Of a DNA stretch of 54,713 nt, positions 24,558-31,546 are shown piece after piece; within the stretch, counting starts at the first letter, position 1, and the number at the start of each line of letters is the position of its first letter. The translations under genes were made by a program, and so were the position numbers. This DNA comes from an uncultured Oscillospiraceae bacterium (lineage in GTDB: Bacteria; Bacillota; Clostridia; Oscillospirales; Ruminococcaceae): contig USBI01000007.1 of assembly GCA_900552945.1 (NCBI GenBank), positions 1 to 54,713 of the forward strand, written 5' to 3'. The notes beneath the pieces were generated by a model, which ran no database searches, was not told where the DNA came from, and was given only the letters and a program-made list of their open reading frames with translations.

Positions 24558-24914
24558 TCAATGGGTGCCGCGCACCACAGTGATGCCATATTGTTCCAAC
24601 TGCTGCGCGATTCTGGTAATAGCCGGGCATTCTGTGCGAGTCGCTTCATCGCCCGACGTTTTCTTCTGGGTACAGATACCAATATGCACCACATCCGTGC
24701 CGATGGAGCGCAACCGTTCAAGCTTTTCCTGCATACCGGGATCGGAAAGCGGGTCGCTCCCACAGCCGTTGCAGCGCATGAATGCCACCAGTTCCAGCTC
24801 TTCCCCCTCATAACGGGCAAAAGAGCGGCTGCGCTGATGAAGCGCCTGCAGACAGGCGGCGCCGGTACAGACCCGATTGGAGTCAAGGCAGGAAAAAATC
24901 GCAATTTTTTTCAT
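24558..24914 (-). CDS. CGGC domain protein in the cobalamin-controlled operon
   Basis: A 118-aa cytoplasmic protein of the CGGC family, marked by conserved cysteines thought to bind a metal or thiol: FSCLDSNRVCTGAACLQAL at the N-terminus, RCNGCGSDP (near 48-56) and HIGICTQKK (near 77-85). The start at 24914 overlaps the end of the ATPase gene by four nt (ATGA), so translation is coupled and it belongs to the riboswitch-controlled operon. A role in handling cobalt, corrinoid or an associated metal is an inference from that position; no enzymatic function is established. Confidence 0.8.
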   Translation of the reverse strand: MKKIAIFSCLDSNRVCTGAACLQALHQRSRSFARYEGEELELVAFMRCNGCGSDPLSDPGMQEKLERLRSIGTDVVHIGICTQKKTSGDEATRTECPAITRIAQQLEQYGITVVRGTH

Positions 24915-25696
24915 ATCATTTTCTCCTCTTTCCGGTGCGCCGGATAATAAACAATGTGCCGCATTCCCATGCTGTCACAAACAATCTCGGCGTCAACCTC
25001 ATATACCTGTTTAATAAACGCGGGTGTCAGAACCTCATCCGGCGTTCCACAACCAACGATTATCCCGTTTTGCATCGCAAACAACCGGTCGCAGTACATG
25101 GCGGCAATGTTCAGGTCATGAATAGCAGAAATCACGGTCAGATTCATCCGCTTGACGATATCCAGAAGCTGAAGCTGGTATTTGATGTCCAAATGATTGG
25201 TCGGCTCGTCCAACACCAGGCAGGGCGTTTTCTGAGCCAATGCCCGCGCCAGTATCACCCGCTGCTGTTCCCCGCCTGAAAGGGTGGAAAAACTGCGTTC
25301 GGCAAATTCCAGCATGCCGACCTCATTTAAAGCATCGTTTACGATTTTAAAATCCTCTGCGTTATCCCGCTCCAGCGCGCGCTTGTGCGGGGAACGCCCC
25401 ATGAGCACCACCTCACGGACCGAAAAATCAAAGTTATAATAGTTATGCTGTGCGACGACCGCCAACTTCCGGGCGGATTCCTTAACCGAATAGCTCTGAA
25501 GTTCCCGGCCGTCCAGAAAAACAGCGCCGGAGGTGGGCTTCAACACCCGATAGATGCATTTAAGCAGGGTACTTTTCCCGCTGCCGTTCGGCCCGATGAT
25601 GCCAACGAACTCCCCGTCGCGGAGGCTTATCTCCACGCCTTTTAAAATTTCCACTCCGCCGAGTGCGGCTTTGAGCTGACTGGTTGTAATTTCCAT
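24911..25696 (-). CDS. btuD: Corrinoid (cobalamin) ABC transporter ATP-binding protein
   Basis: The 261-aa ATPase of an iron-siderophore/B12-class importer. Walker A GPNGSGKSTLLK (near 35-46), signature LSGGEQQRVILARAL, Walker B LVLDEPTNHLDI and the H-loop IHDLNIA are present. The start at 25696 has GGAGGGAAAGACTG upstream and shares one base with the permease stop (TGATG). The family alone does not separate haem, siderophore and B12 importers; the cobalamin riboswitch in front of the operon makes corrinoid the likely substrate. Confidence 0.88.
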   Translation of the reverse strand: MEITTSQLKAALGGVEILKGVEISLRDGEFVGIIGPNGSGKSTLLKCIYRVLKPTSGAVFLDGRELQSYSVKESARKLAVVAQHNYYNFDFSVREVVLMGRSPHKRALERDNAEDFKIVNDALNEVGMLEFAERSFSTLSGGEQQRVILARALAQKTPCLVLDEPTNHLDIKYQLQLLDIVKRMNLTVISAIHDLNIAAMYCDRLFAMQNGIIVGCGTPDEVLTPAFIKQVYEVDAEIVCDSMGMRHIVYYPAHRKEEKMI

Positions 25697-26775
25697 CAGT
25701 CTTTCCCTCCAAATCCATAACGGCGGCGTATCATCAGGTAGATGAAGCAGGGAGCGCCGATCATCGAGGTCAAAATGCCAATGGGAAGCTCTGTGCCCTG
25801 AATGATGATCCGGCACAGAACATCCGCCCAGATGAGAAAAACAGCACCCACCAACGCCGAAAGCGGGATGAGCTTTTTGTGATCGGTTCCAAACAGCATC
25901 CGCACCGCATGCGGGACCACCAGCCCTACAAATCCGATCATACCGGAAGCATACACAACAAATCCCACCATAGCCGCCGATATCAGCAGATATATCTGCC
26001 TGCGGCGGTGCAGATCGGTCCCGAGCGTGACGGAGGTCTCATCCCCCAACAGCATAAGATTAAGGGTGCGGCACTGGGTCCAAAAAAAGACAGTGCCGAT
26101 GAGAATGAGCGGCAGGATGGCGGCGATCTCCGACCAGTCGGCACCGGCAAGGCTGCCCATCAACCAGTAGGAAACCGACTTGAGCGCGTCTTTGTTGTCT
26201 GTCACATAGACCACAAAATTGGAAAACGCCGAACAGACCGCACTGAGCGCCATGCCGGCGAGCAGCAGTTTGGTGGTGTTGGCGCGGCCTCCCGCACCCG
26301 CAAGCAGAAGCACGGCAAACGAAACGGCGAACGCGCCGAGGAAAGCGGTCACTCCTACAAAGTTCCCGCCGAACACGGTTCCAACCCCCAGCATGAGCGC
26401 GAGAGTAGCGCCAAGCGACGCCCCCGAAGAAACGCCTAGAATATACGGGTCCGCCAACGGATTTTTGACAATGGCCTGCATGACCACACCGGTCACCGAA
26501 AGACCCATGCCCACCGCAATCGCCAACACAATGCGCGGCAGGCGGACAAACCACACCACATCCGCGACAGGGCCGGAGCCGTACTGGGAAGCGTCGCCCA
26601 ACCCAAACAGTTTATATAAAACGACCTTAAAAATATCCAGAGCGGAAATATCCATCGTTCCCAGATTAACCGCAAACACCACCGACAGTACCAGCGCGGC
26701 AATTAGAACGATGAGCGCTGCCAAAAACGCCGTTCGCGTTTGCAGCAGACTCGAAACACCTTTTGTCTTTTTCAC
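25696..26775 (-). CDS. btuC: Corrinoid ABC transporter permease (FecCD/BtuC family)
   Basis: A 359-aa membrane permease with about ten helices. Family signatures: RLPRIVLAIAVGMGLSVTG, NPLADPYILGVSSGASLGAT and GMIGFVGLVVPHAVRMLFG, the last including the coupling region that contacts the ATPase. It starts with GTG at 26775 after AAGGAG with 6-nt spacing. It is translationally coupled to btuD and separated from the lipoprotein gene by a hairpin (26798-26829). It would pass cobalamin or a precursor through the membrane. Confidence 0.88.
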   Translation of the reverse strand: MKKTKGVSSLLQTRTAFLAALIVLIAALVLSVVFAVNLGTMDISALDIFKVVLYKLFGLGDASQYGSGPVADVVWFVRLPRIVLAIAVGMGLSVTGVVMQAIVKNPLADPYILGVSSGASLGATLALMLGVGTVFGGNFVGVTAFLGAFAVSFAVLLLAGAGGRANTTKLLLAGMALSAVCSAFSNFVVYVTDNKDALKSVSYWLMGSLAGADWSEIAAILPLILIGTVFFWTQCRTLNLMLLGDETSVTLGTDLHRRRQIYLLISAAMVGFVVYASGMIGFVGLVVPHAVRMLFGTDHKKLIPLSALVGAVFLIWADVLCRIIIQGTELPIGILTSMIGAPCFIYLMIRRRYGFGGKD

Positions 26776-26797
26776 ATTCTACTCCTTGAAACTGCTC

Positions 26798-26829
26798 AAA
26801 CTCCCCGCCGAATCATCGGCAGGGAGTTT
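26798..26829. other. Intercistronic hairpin between the binding protein and permease genes
   Basis: AAACTCCC..GCCG-aatcat-CGGC..GGGAGTTT forms a strong stem, with a T-run only on the plus strand. On the operon strand it is not a good terminator but could protect the upstream mRNA end or attenuate, giving more binding protein than permease. Confidence 0.55.
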
Positions 26830-26839
26830 TTTGTGAATT

Positions 26840-27874
26840 TTACTTCATGTCCGGATAAAGGCTTTCAATGAAAAAGTCCAGCGCCTTGCTGACCCGTACA
26901 CCCGGGCAGTAAACCAGGCTCAGGTCGGTGGGGAACAGCTTGTTGTTTTTCACCGCGTCAATATTCTGGTACACCTGACCTTCAAACACATCCAGACAGT
27001 TGTCCGGATTCAAACTGGTGCTGTTCGGCCCGAAGTGGACGCTGAAGATCATTTCCGGGTTCAAGCTGATGAGGTCTTCGGTGCTCAAACGCACATTTTT
27101 GTCTTTCGCCACCAAATTTGCACCGACCTGCATGGCAATATCACCGCCGATGCTGTTTTCCCCGTAAACGCGGAACACATCGCCTTCATCCTCCAGAATG
27201 GCAACATTGACCGGCTCTTTGCCTTCGACATATGCCTGGGCATCCGCCACCTTCTGCTTCATCTCTTCCACAAGCGCCTCGGCACGGTCTTCCACACCGA
27301 AAATTTTGCCGAGGTTTAAAATATCATCGTATTCGTTTTGCAGCGACTGATCGCCAAGGCCGCTGTTGTATGCCATGTAGGTGTTGATCCCACGCTCGTG
27401 CCAGAAATCCACATCGCCCAAACGGTCGTCGCCGAACGAGGAATACCATGCGAGAATAAAGTCCGGTTCCAAAGAAATTGCTTCCTCTTTTGAAATAAAT
27501 TCCGACTGGATGCGCGGAATGTTTTCAAGCCCGTCCTGATACTCTTTCAGCACTTCGTCTTCATTGACGCCCATGGCGAGGATGATCTTGTCCTCCAGCC
27601 CGAGAGCGATCATGTTTTCCAGCGAATTGAGCTCGTAGCAGATGACCCGTTCCGGTGCTTTTTCAAAGGTGATCTCCACCTCTTCCTTTGCGTAATTGTG
27701 GGTGGTAATGGTAACCGGATAGTTACCGCTTCCCTCGCCGGAATCGGAAACGGATGAGCCGCCTGATTCGTTTGAGTCATTCGAAGTGTCGGTCGTTGTC
27801 TGACTTCCGCACGCGGTGAGCCCCAGCATGGCAAACGCCAGAACCCCAGCCAGCAGTTTTTTTGCCTGTTTCAT
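26840..27874 (-). CDS. btuF: Corrinoid-binding lipoprotein of the ABC importer
   Basis: A 344-aa substrate-binding lipoprotein. The signal peptide MKQAKKLLAGVLAFAMLG ends in the lipobox LTAC-GS (Cys near 22), followed by a Ser/Asp/Thr-rich linker and a periplasmic-binding-protein fold of the FecB/BtuF class (APERVICYELNSLENMIALGL near 70-90, EEAISLEPDFILAW, LNPEMIFSVHFGP). The start at 27874 has AAAGAGGGAAG before it; the frame to 27979 would begin in the riboswitch expression platform and is rejected. It is the first gene of the cobalamin-controlled operon and delivers substrate to the permease. Confidence 0.88.
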   Translation of the reverse strand: MKQAKKLLAGVLAFAMLGLTACGSQTTTDTSNDSNESGGSSVSDSGEGSGNYPVTITTHNYAKEEVEITFEKAPERVICYELNSLENMIALGLEDKIILAMGVNEDEVLKEYQDGLENIPRIQSEFISKEEAISLEPDFILAWYSSFGDDRLGDVDFWHERGINTYMAYNSGLGDQSLQNEYDDILNLGKIFGVEDRAEALVEEMKQKVADAQAYVEGKEPVNVAILEDEGDVFRVYGENSIGGDIAMQVGANLVAKDKNVRLSTEDLISLNPEMIFSVHFGPNSTSLNPDNCLDVFEGQVYQNIDAVKNNKLFPTDLSLVYCPGVRVSKALDFFIESLYPDMK

Positions 27875-27933
27875 GTTTTCTTCCCTCTTTCTGTTTGACT
27901 GCCGGTATCTCCCAAAACAGCTCCGCCGGGCAC

Positions 27934-27961
27934 AAAAAAAGCCGCCTTTTTCCAAGGCAGC
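27934..27961 (-). terminator. Regulatory terminator of the cobalamin riboswitch
   Basis: On the minus strand GCTGCCTT-GGAAA-AAGGCGGC is followed by seven T. The upstream CCGCCTT (28002-28008) can pair with the AAGGCGG arm, giving an antiterminator. Cobalamin binding should favour the terminator. Confidence 0.8.
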
Positions 27962-28059
27962 TCCACACAATACGCACAACAGCCATCATTTTCCTTGCAT
28001 GAAGGCGGAAAATTAATGGCAAAGCATCTGTTCTGTCAGGCGTGGATCACTTTTCTCGG

Positions 28060-28228
28060 AAGACACCAACCATATATACTGAGCAGGTTTCCTGACTGAC
28101 GGCATTCATTTTAGCTGCGCCTTCTCACATTTCTGCAATGGCTTCATGCAGCTTTTTGACCGAACACAGTGACCGGATCGCTTGGGATTCTCACCCAATT
28201 CCCTATTATCCCGCCGTATGCGGGCACT
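28060..28228 (-). ncRNA. Cobalamin (B12) riboswitch
   Basis: On the minus strand the core elements appear in order: TGCCCGC-atac-GGCGGG stem, ATAATAGGGAATT, GGTGAGAATCCC, a CACTGT segment, and the B12 box AGTCAGGAAACCTGC at about 28083-28097. Behind it lies a terminator with an alternative antiterminator, and in front a consensus-like promoter. It switches off a corrinoid uptake operon when cobalamin is plentiful. Confidence 0.92.
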
Positions 28229-28244
28229 CAATATGTTATAATTA

Positions 28245-28274
28245 AGTATATCGCCAAAGCACCGGAATTGTCAA
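28245..28274 (-). promoter_or_regulatory. Promoter of the riboswitch-controlled operon
   Basis: On the minus strand TTGACA (28269-28274), 18-bp spacer, TATACT (28245-28250), about 17 bp before the riboswitch. Confidence 0.75.
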
Positions 28275-28312
28275 GTCGTCTTACTTCCGAAAGACGGGGA
28301 CGCAGAACAGCA

Positions 28313-28344
28313 AAAGGGAAAAGCCCCGAAGGTCTTCTCCCTTT
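28313..28344 (-). terminator. Terminator after the GH25 gene
   Basis: On the minus strand AAAGGGAGAAGACC and GGCTTTTCCCTTT pair with one bulge around TTCGG, ending in a short T-run. Confidence 0.6.
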
Positions 28345-28356
28345 GTACTAAAACAT

Positions 28357-29409
28357 CTATTCAATGATAATTTGCAGTTTTCCGATCTCTTTCCCAAACA
28401 GTCCGGCATAACCGTCCTGTCCGTTTGCTTTTTCGTTGTTATACTGCCAACTGTAATAATCTTTTCCGGTCGGCGCAACACGGTATTTCGCTTTTTTCAG
28501 AGGTGTTACACCATCCGGCATAGTGTAAGTGATTTCCACTGCGTCAATCGGCTTGCCGTTACCCGCATAGCCGTTCTTGCTGTCGTTCACATCATACCCG
28601 GTCACATACGGCAGCCAGCTGCCGCCTTTTACGTGCACCCTGTATTTAACAGCGCCCGCGGACACTTTCACAGCAACATCGGTCACCGGACTTTCTTTCC
28701 AGCCCGCATAATCGGTGAGGTTTTTCACCTCCGACAGCCAGCCGTGCGCTTTGGTACGCACACGGTAAATCACGTCGCAGGCGAATGTGGGGGCCGGAGT
28801 CGGCTGCGCGACGACTTCCTGCACTTCTCCGAAATCAACAAAGCAATTGTTGACGTCTACATTTCCCGCGATTCCGTTAACAGAGCCGGTTGAGGTAAAC
28901 TGGTGAATATCACAGGGGATCGCCTTATCATAATTCTGCCGGTAATCCGCTTTCCAGATACTCAAGTCGCCCAGCTTGCTGCGGTCAATATAATTGGTAA
29001 ACCAGTTGGTATTGGCGTACACGCCCGCCTGACGGCCCGCTTGTTTGATTGCCTTTGTAAAAGTCAAAATCAGCTCAGTAACAAATTGTTTGCCTTTATC
29101 GGCCTGAGACTGTTCTTCCACATCGTAATAAACCGGAAGGTCGAGTGTGCGGTCACCAAGAACCTGCAAACAAACGGCAGCTTCTTTTGCAGCGTCCTGT
29201 GCGTCCACAGCATAGGAGTACCAATAAACACCGACCTTAATCCCGGCTGCCCGGGCACCATCGTAATTCTGTTCAAAGTACGGGTCCTTTTGCGAAAGCT
29301 CCCGGCCGTGTCCCGCACGGATGATGGCAAACACGACCCCATCCTGTTTGACCTTTTCCCAGTCGATTTTTTTCTGATATTTTGAAACATCAATTCCTTT
29401 TCCAATCAT
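28357..29409 (-). CDS. GH25 lysozyme (muramidase) with C-terminal repeat domains, no signal peptide
   Basis: A 350-aa peptidoglycan hydrolase. Residues 1-190 are a GH25 domain: KGIDVSKYQ (first catalytic Asp), FAIIRAGHG, GVYWYSYA and the active-site DVEEQ (near 96-100). The rest holds two repeats beginning YRVRTKAHGWLSEV and YRVHVKGGSWLPYV, each followed by a segment with YAG and VEI/VAV. This pattern occurs in clostridial and phage lysins as a probable cell-wall-binding region. The ATG at 29409 is preceded by GGGAGGAG, and the catalytic domain begins at residue 3, so there is no signal peptide. Secretion by another route, mother-cell action during sporulation, or descent from a phage endolysin are the choices. 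No other phage gene is nearby. Confidence 0.9.
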   Translation of the reverse strand: MIGKGIDVSKYQKKIDWEKVKQDGVVFAIIRAGHGRELSQKDPYFEQNYDGARAAGIKVGVYWYSYAVDAQDAAKEAAVCLQVLGDRTLDLPVYYDVEEQSQADKGKQFVTELILTFTKAIKQAGRQAGVYANTNWFTNYIDRSKLGDLSIWKADYRQNYDKAIPCDIHQFTSTGSVNGIAGNVDVNNCFVDFGEVQEVVAQPTPAPTFACDVIYRVRTKAHGWLSEVKNLTDYAGWKESPVTDVAVKVSAGAVKYRVHVKGGSWLPYVTGYDVNDSKNGYAGNGKPIDAVEITYTMPDGVTPLKKAKYRVAPTGKDYYSWQYNNEKANGQDGYAGLFGKEIGKLQIIIE

Positions 29410-29464
29410 TTAAACTCCTCCCTTCCTTTTCAATGATACGGCGGGTTCATCCCACCCGCATAGC

Positions 29465-29502
29465 GTGCGCTGTTTTGTCCTGCTTCACGCGAAACAGCGC
29501 AC
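29465..29502. repeat. 11-bp inverted repeat in the gap upstream of the GH25 gene
   Basis: GTGCGCTGTTT (29465-29475) and AAACAGCGCAC (29492-29502). The gap 29410-29627 holds this repeat and the dpaB terminator and nothing else that I can see. It could be an operator for the GH25 gene. Confidence 0.5.
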
Positions 29503-29593
29503 AGAGAAACCACATCATGTTTCCCAATTGCAGAATATGCCAAAAGACAGTAGAATGTGACAAACCGCTGTATCACGCCATAAAGCTTTCCAG

Positions 29594-29625
29594 AAAAAAT
29601 GCACCGCTTTTGCGGTGCATTTTTT
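29594..29625 (-). terminator. Terminator after dpaB
   Basis: AAAAATGCACCGC-tttt-GCGGTGCATTTTT, perfect stem with T-run directly after the dpaB stop. Confidence 0.9.
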
Positions 29626-29627
29626 CC

Positions 29628-30200
29628 TCATGACAAAAACAACGGCTGCATCTGTTTTGCGTCCATCGCCGCCTCCATTGCCGGAGCAAGAAGGTCAAAG
29701 CGCGCCACGAGCGAGTTCGGCTTTTTTACCGGATCATCCTGGCGCATCGGCACAAAATAAAAATGCTTCATATTCATCAGCTGACCGATGTTTTTCGCAC
29801 TCCCGCTGAGCGCGTCGTTGGTGGAAACTCCGATGAGCACCGGCTTTGCTCCGCGCAGGTGGGATTTGACCGCCATAGTCACCGGTGTATCGGTAATGGA
29901 AGCGGCAAGTTTCGCAAGGGTATTACCAGTGCAGGGAGAAACAACAAGCAGGTCGAACATCTCTTTCGGCCCAATGGGTTCCGCCTCCTGTATGCTTTTA
30001 ATCACATGGTGCCCACACACCTGCTCCAATTCCTCCACAAAATCCAGCGCACGCCCGAAACGGGTATCCATATTTGCCGCATGGAAGGACATGATCGGTG
30101 TTATATCATAAATTTCGCTTAACTGTTTCATCTGATCAATGACCGGACGAAAGGTACAAAACGAGCCGCACAGCGCAAAACCGACTTTCTTTTTTTCCAT
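29628..30200 (-). CDS. dpaB: Dipicolinate synthase subunit B (SpoVFB)
   Basis: The flavoprotein-like subunit of the enzyme making dipicolinic acid from dihydrodipicolinate in the mother cell during sporulation. The 190-aa product opens with KVGFALCGSFCTFRPVIDQM and carries PCTGNTLAKLAASITDTPV and KPVLIGVSTNDAL. The start at 30200 has GGGGAGAAG upstream and overlaps the dpaA stop (TAATG), so the pair is coupled. Dipicolinate gives spores their heat resistance. In Bacillus the operon continues into asd and dapG/dapA; here it ends after dpaB with a terminator. Confidence 0.95.
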   Translation of the reverse strand: MEKKKVGFALCGSFCTFRPVIDQMKQLSEIYDITPIMSFHAANMDTRFGRALDFVEELEQVCGHHVIKSIQEAEPIGPKEMFDLLVVSPCTGNTLAKLAASITDTPVTMAVKSHLRGAKPVLIGVSTNDALSGSAKNIGQLMNMKHFYFVPMRQDDPVKKPNSLVARFDLLAPAMEAAMDAKQMQPLFLS

Positions 30201-31081
30201 TAGTCTTCTCCCCTCTCCGCCAGAATGTTCTGTATGGTACTGCATATGATTTCACCGGATGTGACCGGCGCGACCTTGCCGGGCAGCGACAGTGCCCATA
30301 TCGCCTTCACGCCGAGCTGCCTTGCCAGTTCAAAATCCACACCGCCCGGTTTGGAGGCAAGGTCGAGAATGACGCAGTGTTCATCAAGGCGGGAAAGAAC
30401 GCTGTAATCAAACAGCTTTGCGGGAACCGTATTGACAACGCAGTCAAATTCCCCCGCGTGTTCGGCGATCCGGCTCGTATGTATCCCGCGGCAGCCGAAC
30501 ACCTTTGCCCACGCCAGATCGGAGCATTTTCTCGCCGCTACGGTCACATCCGCATGAAGCGCAGTCAGGTAACGGATCAGCACTTTCGATATTCTTCCCA
30601 TGCCTGTAACAAGGCAGCGGGTGCCGAACAGTGTGGTGGGCAGCTCCTGCATCAGCAGTTCCAACGCACCTTCTGCTGTGGGAACCGCATTGAGCACTGC
30701 CATTTCTTCCCGCTTGAGATAATCCACCGCCGCAATGCCTTTCTCGCGGCATAACTGGTAAATCGATTCATCCAGCTTTCCGCCAAACACCACCGTTTTG
30801 TGTCCTGCAGCTTTTAAAACATCCTCCAGTAGCACCTGCTTATGGGAAAGCGGTGTGTTCAAATAAACGCCGTCATTGGTTACCGGAAGCGGAAGGACAA
30901 TACAGTCGACCGGCTGTTCGAATCCGATTTGCAGATCCACCGGAACCAGCTGCCGGGAAAGCTCGCTTGCTTCTTCAAAGCAGGCAATATAAACACGGTT
31001 TCCCTGTTTTGCCAGCGTTTTGGCAAGATAAAGCTGGCGCATATCCCCTCCCGCGACCAGATAAGTTTTATCTATACTCAT
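30200..31081 (-). CDS. dpaA: Dipicolinate synthase subunit A (SpoVFA)
   Basis: The NAD(P)-binding subunit of dipicolinate synthase, acting with dpaB in the sporulating mother cell. The 293-aa protein starts MSIDKTYLVAGGDMRQLYLA with a nucleotide-binding-like turn; a second Rossmann motif is in CLVTGMGRISKVLIRYL (near 150-166). Also typical are LPVTNDGVYLNTP and LDLASKPGGVDFELA. The start at 31081 has GGGGGTCG upstream, and the frame extending to 31273 runs through the promoter region. A sigma-K-like promoter just upstream fits mother-cell expression. Confidence 0.95.
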   Translation of the reverse strand: MSIDKTYLVAGGDMRQLYLAKTLAKQGNRVYIACFEEASELSRQLVPVDLQIGFEQPVDCIVLPLPVTNDGVYLNTPLSHKQVLLEDVLKAAGHKTVVFGGKLDESIYQLCREKGIAAVDYLKREEMAVLNAVPTAEGALELLMQELPTTLFGTRCLVTGMGRISKVLIRYLTALHADVTVAARKCSDLAWAKVFGCRGIHTSRIAEHAGEFDCVVNTVPAKLFDYSVLSRLDEHCVILDLASKPGGVDFELARQLGVKAIWALSLPGKVAPVTSGEIICSTIQNILAERGED

Positions 31082-31109
31082 GGAACGACCCCCATTGGAT
31101 ATTCTTTTA

Positions 31110-31137
31110 TATCCTATGAGGGTCGTACTCAAACGGT
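31110..31137 (-). promoter_or_regulatory. Candidate sigma-K promoter for dpaAB
   Basis: On the minus strand the -10 reads CATAGGATA (31110-31118), matching the sigma-K form CATANNNTA, with AC of the -35 (31136-31137) 17 bp upstream. In B. subtilis spoVF is transcribed by sigma-K. Confidence 0.45.
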
Positions 31138-31139
31138 TC

Positions 31140-31526
31140 CTATAAAATTGTAATGGCGAATACGCCTTCCGGAAAAGAATCAGCCACCTGCTGCCAAAAC
31201 CAGTATGCCGCACACCGCACACCGCCTGCTGCCAGTAAAAAGCCCCGCAGTTCATCCGGTACAAGCGGCGCATATCCTGCCAAAGAGGATAACTCCTGTT
31301 CCGCTTCTTTAAGGCCGACTGTCATGGTCCGGTCCATCCACTGCATCTCAACGGTATTGTTTCCGCGCTTTATCGAAACCGCTTCGGCTCCATATAAAAC
31401 AGAAGATGTATTGTACAGCACAGCCGCACAGCCACACACGAATCCTAGAACAAACAGGGTGATAAAAAATGACAGGACTGCCGCGCGAAAACTTTCCCGG
31501 TCTATTTTTGAAAACAAATTTGACAC
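31140..31526 (-). CDS. Small membrane protein following spoIIP, function unknown
   Basis: A 128-aa protein with one N-terminal membrane helix (AVLSFFITLFVLGFVCGCAAVLY, about residues 15-37) and an outside part ending in GVRCAAYWFWQQVADSFPEG. The start is GTG at 31526, 20 nt after the spoIIP stop, with AAAAAGGA close upstream. In B. subtilis a short membrane protein (YqxA) occupies the place after gpr-spoIIP. This gene has the same position but I see no sequence likeness that would prove relationship. Its operon suggests a role in sporulation. Gene reality is likely; function unknown. Confidence 0.6.
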   Translation of the reverse strand: MSNLFSKIDRESFRAAVLSFFITLFVLGFVCGCAAVLYNTSSVLYGAEAVSIKRGNNTVEMQWMDRTMTVGLKEAEQELSSLAGYAPLVPDELRGFLLAAGGVRCAAYWFWQQVADSFPEGVFAITIL

Positions 31527-31546
31527 ATCCTTTTTCTTTGAGCTCC

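Noticed and set aside
28357..29409. Prophage remnant around the GH25 gene
   Set aside because: No holin, capsid, integrase or other phage gene lies nearby; neighbours are chromosomal uptake and sporulation genes.
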